From NCBI GenBank assembly GCA_022561355.1, contig JADFRJ010000160.1, forward strand, positions 1 to 5,868: DNA of 5,868 nt, read 5' to 3'. Of this stretch, positions 5,652 through 5,868 are shown one piece after another. This stretch comes from Chloroflexota bacterium (GTDB lineage: Bacteria > Chloroflexota > Dehalococcoidia > DSTF01 > RBG-16-68-14). Position 1 is the stretch's first letter. Each line of letters begins with the position of its first letter. The notes under the pieces were generated by a model. That model did not search any database and had not been told where the DNA came from. It was given only the letters and a program-made list of their open reading frames with translations. A program made the translations under genes and the position numbers.

Positions 5652-5868
5652 CTAGCTCCCCCGCAGCACGCGTTCGTCGCCGACGCGGCGCGTGACGCGC
5701 TCTTGATCGAGGTGCTCCAGCAGCGCCTGCGCGTACTTGCGAGAGGTGCCGAACATGTCGCGCACCTGCGCCAGCGTGACGGTACCCTCGCTGCGCAAGT
5801 GCTCGGTCACGCGCGAGACCATCTCTTCGTAGGCATCCGCGCCAAACGTGACCTCGCCCGCCGTGACC
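5652..5868 (-). CDS. selB: Selenocysteine-specific elongation factor SelB, C-terminal fragment
   Basis: Only the last 71 codons and the TAG stop are in the window; the 5' part lies beyond the right edge. The fragment reads as the final winged-helix domain of SelB: EVTFGADAYEEM, then TVTLAQVRDMFGTSRKYAQALLEHLD, then VTRRVGDERVLR at the C-terminus. The RDxFGTSRKYA...LLEHLD...TRRVGDxRVL pattern is very characteristic of this domain. In characterised SelB proteins it binds the SECIS hairpin of selenoprotein mRNAs, while the missing N-terminal EF-Tu-like GTPase part carries Sec-tRNA to the ribosome for UGA recoding. Its presence suggests the organism decodes selenocysteine; selA, selC and selD are not in the window. 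The TIR gene starts 38 bases downstream on the same strand, with no terminator visible between them. Confidence 0.92.
   Translation of the reverse strand, partial: VTAGEVTFGADAYEEMVSRVTEHLRSEGTVTLAQVRDMFGTSRKYAQALLEHLDQERVTRRVGDERVLRGS

Overview
The window carries a bacterial housekeeping block with two accessory signals: a set of structured intergenic repeats around a ribosomal-protein gene, and a TIR-domain gene next to a selenocysteine translation factor. High GC, the SecD/SecF sequence style (for example the YLWWSFRAMPNSFR and FERMKEELR stretches) and the order def-yajC-secD-secF fit, from memory of these families, a Chloroflexota bacterium, probably Dehalococcoidia-like. That placement is an inference; no rRNA or other decisive marker is present.

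Left part (1-832): rplS (ribosomal protein L19, 204-554) sits between two tandem arrays of imperfectly palindromic units. Upstream are three 52-bp units (7-162). Downstream are two units of a 66-bp period (659-780). Each unit holds two hairpins three bases apart, and the second hairpin has a GAA triloop. The stems differ between the arrays but stay base-paired, so the architecture is kept while the sequence changes. A third hairpin pair lies directly after the rplS stop (554-599).

Middle (833-4560): def (peptide deformylase), yajC, secD and secF form a tight same-strand operon, with junctions of 4-bp overlap, 2-bp gap and 11-bp overlap. The deformylase removes the N-formyl group from nascent proteins. 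YajC, SecD and SecF form the accessory complex that works with SecYEG to drive late protein export using the proton motive force. SecF appears to carry an insertion of about 24 residues just before its second membrane segment.

Right part (4573-5868, minus strand): a gene fusing about 23 pentapeptide repeats to a C-terminal TIR domain faces secF with only 12 bp between the two stops. It lies 38 bp downstream of the 3' end of selB, of which only the last 71 codons are in the window. The TIR gene looks less GC-rich than the Sec genes and is the best candidate here for a horizontally acquired defence or signalling gene. The selB fragment implies that the organism makes selenoproteins.
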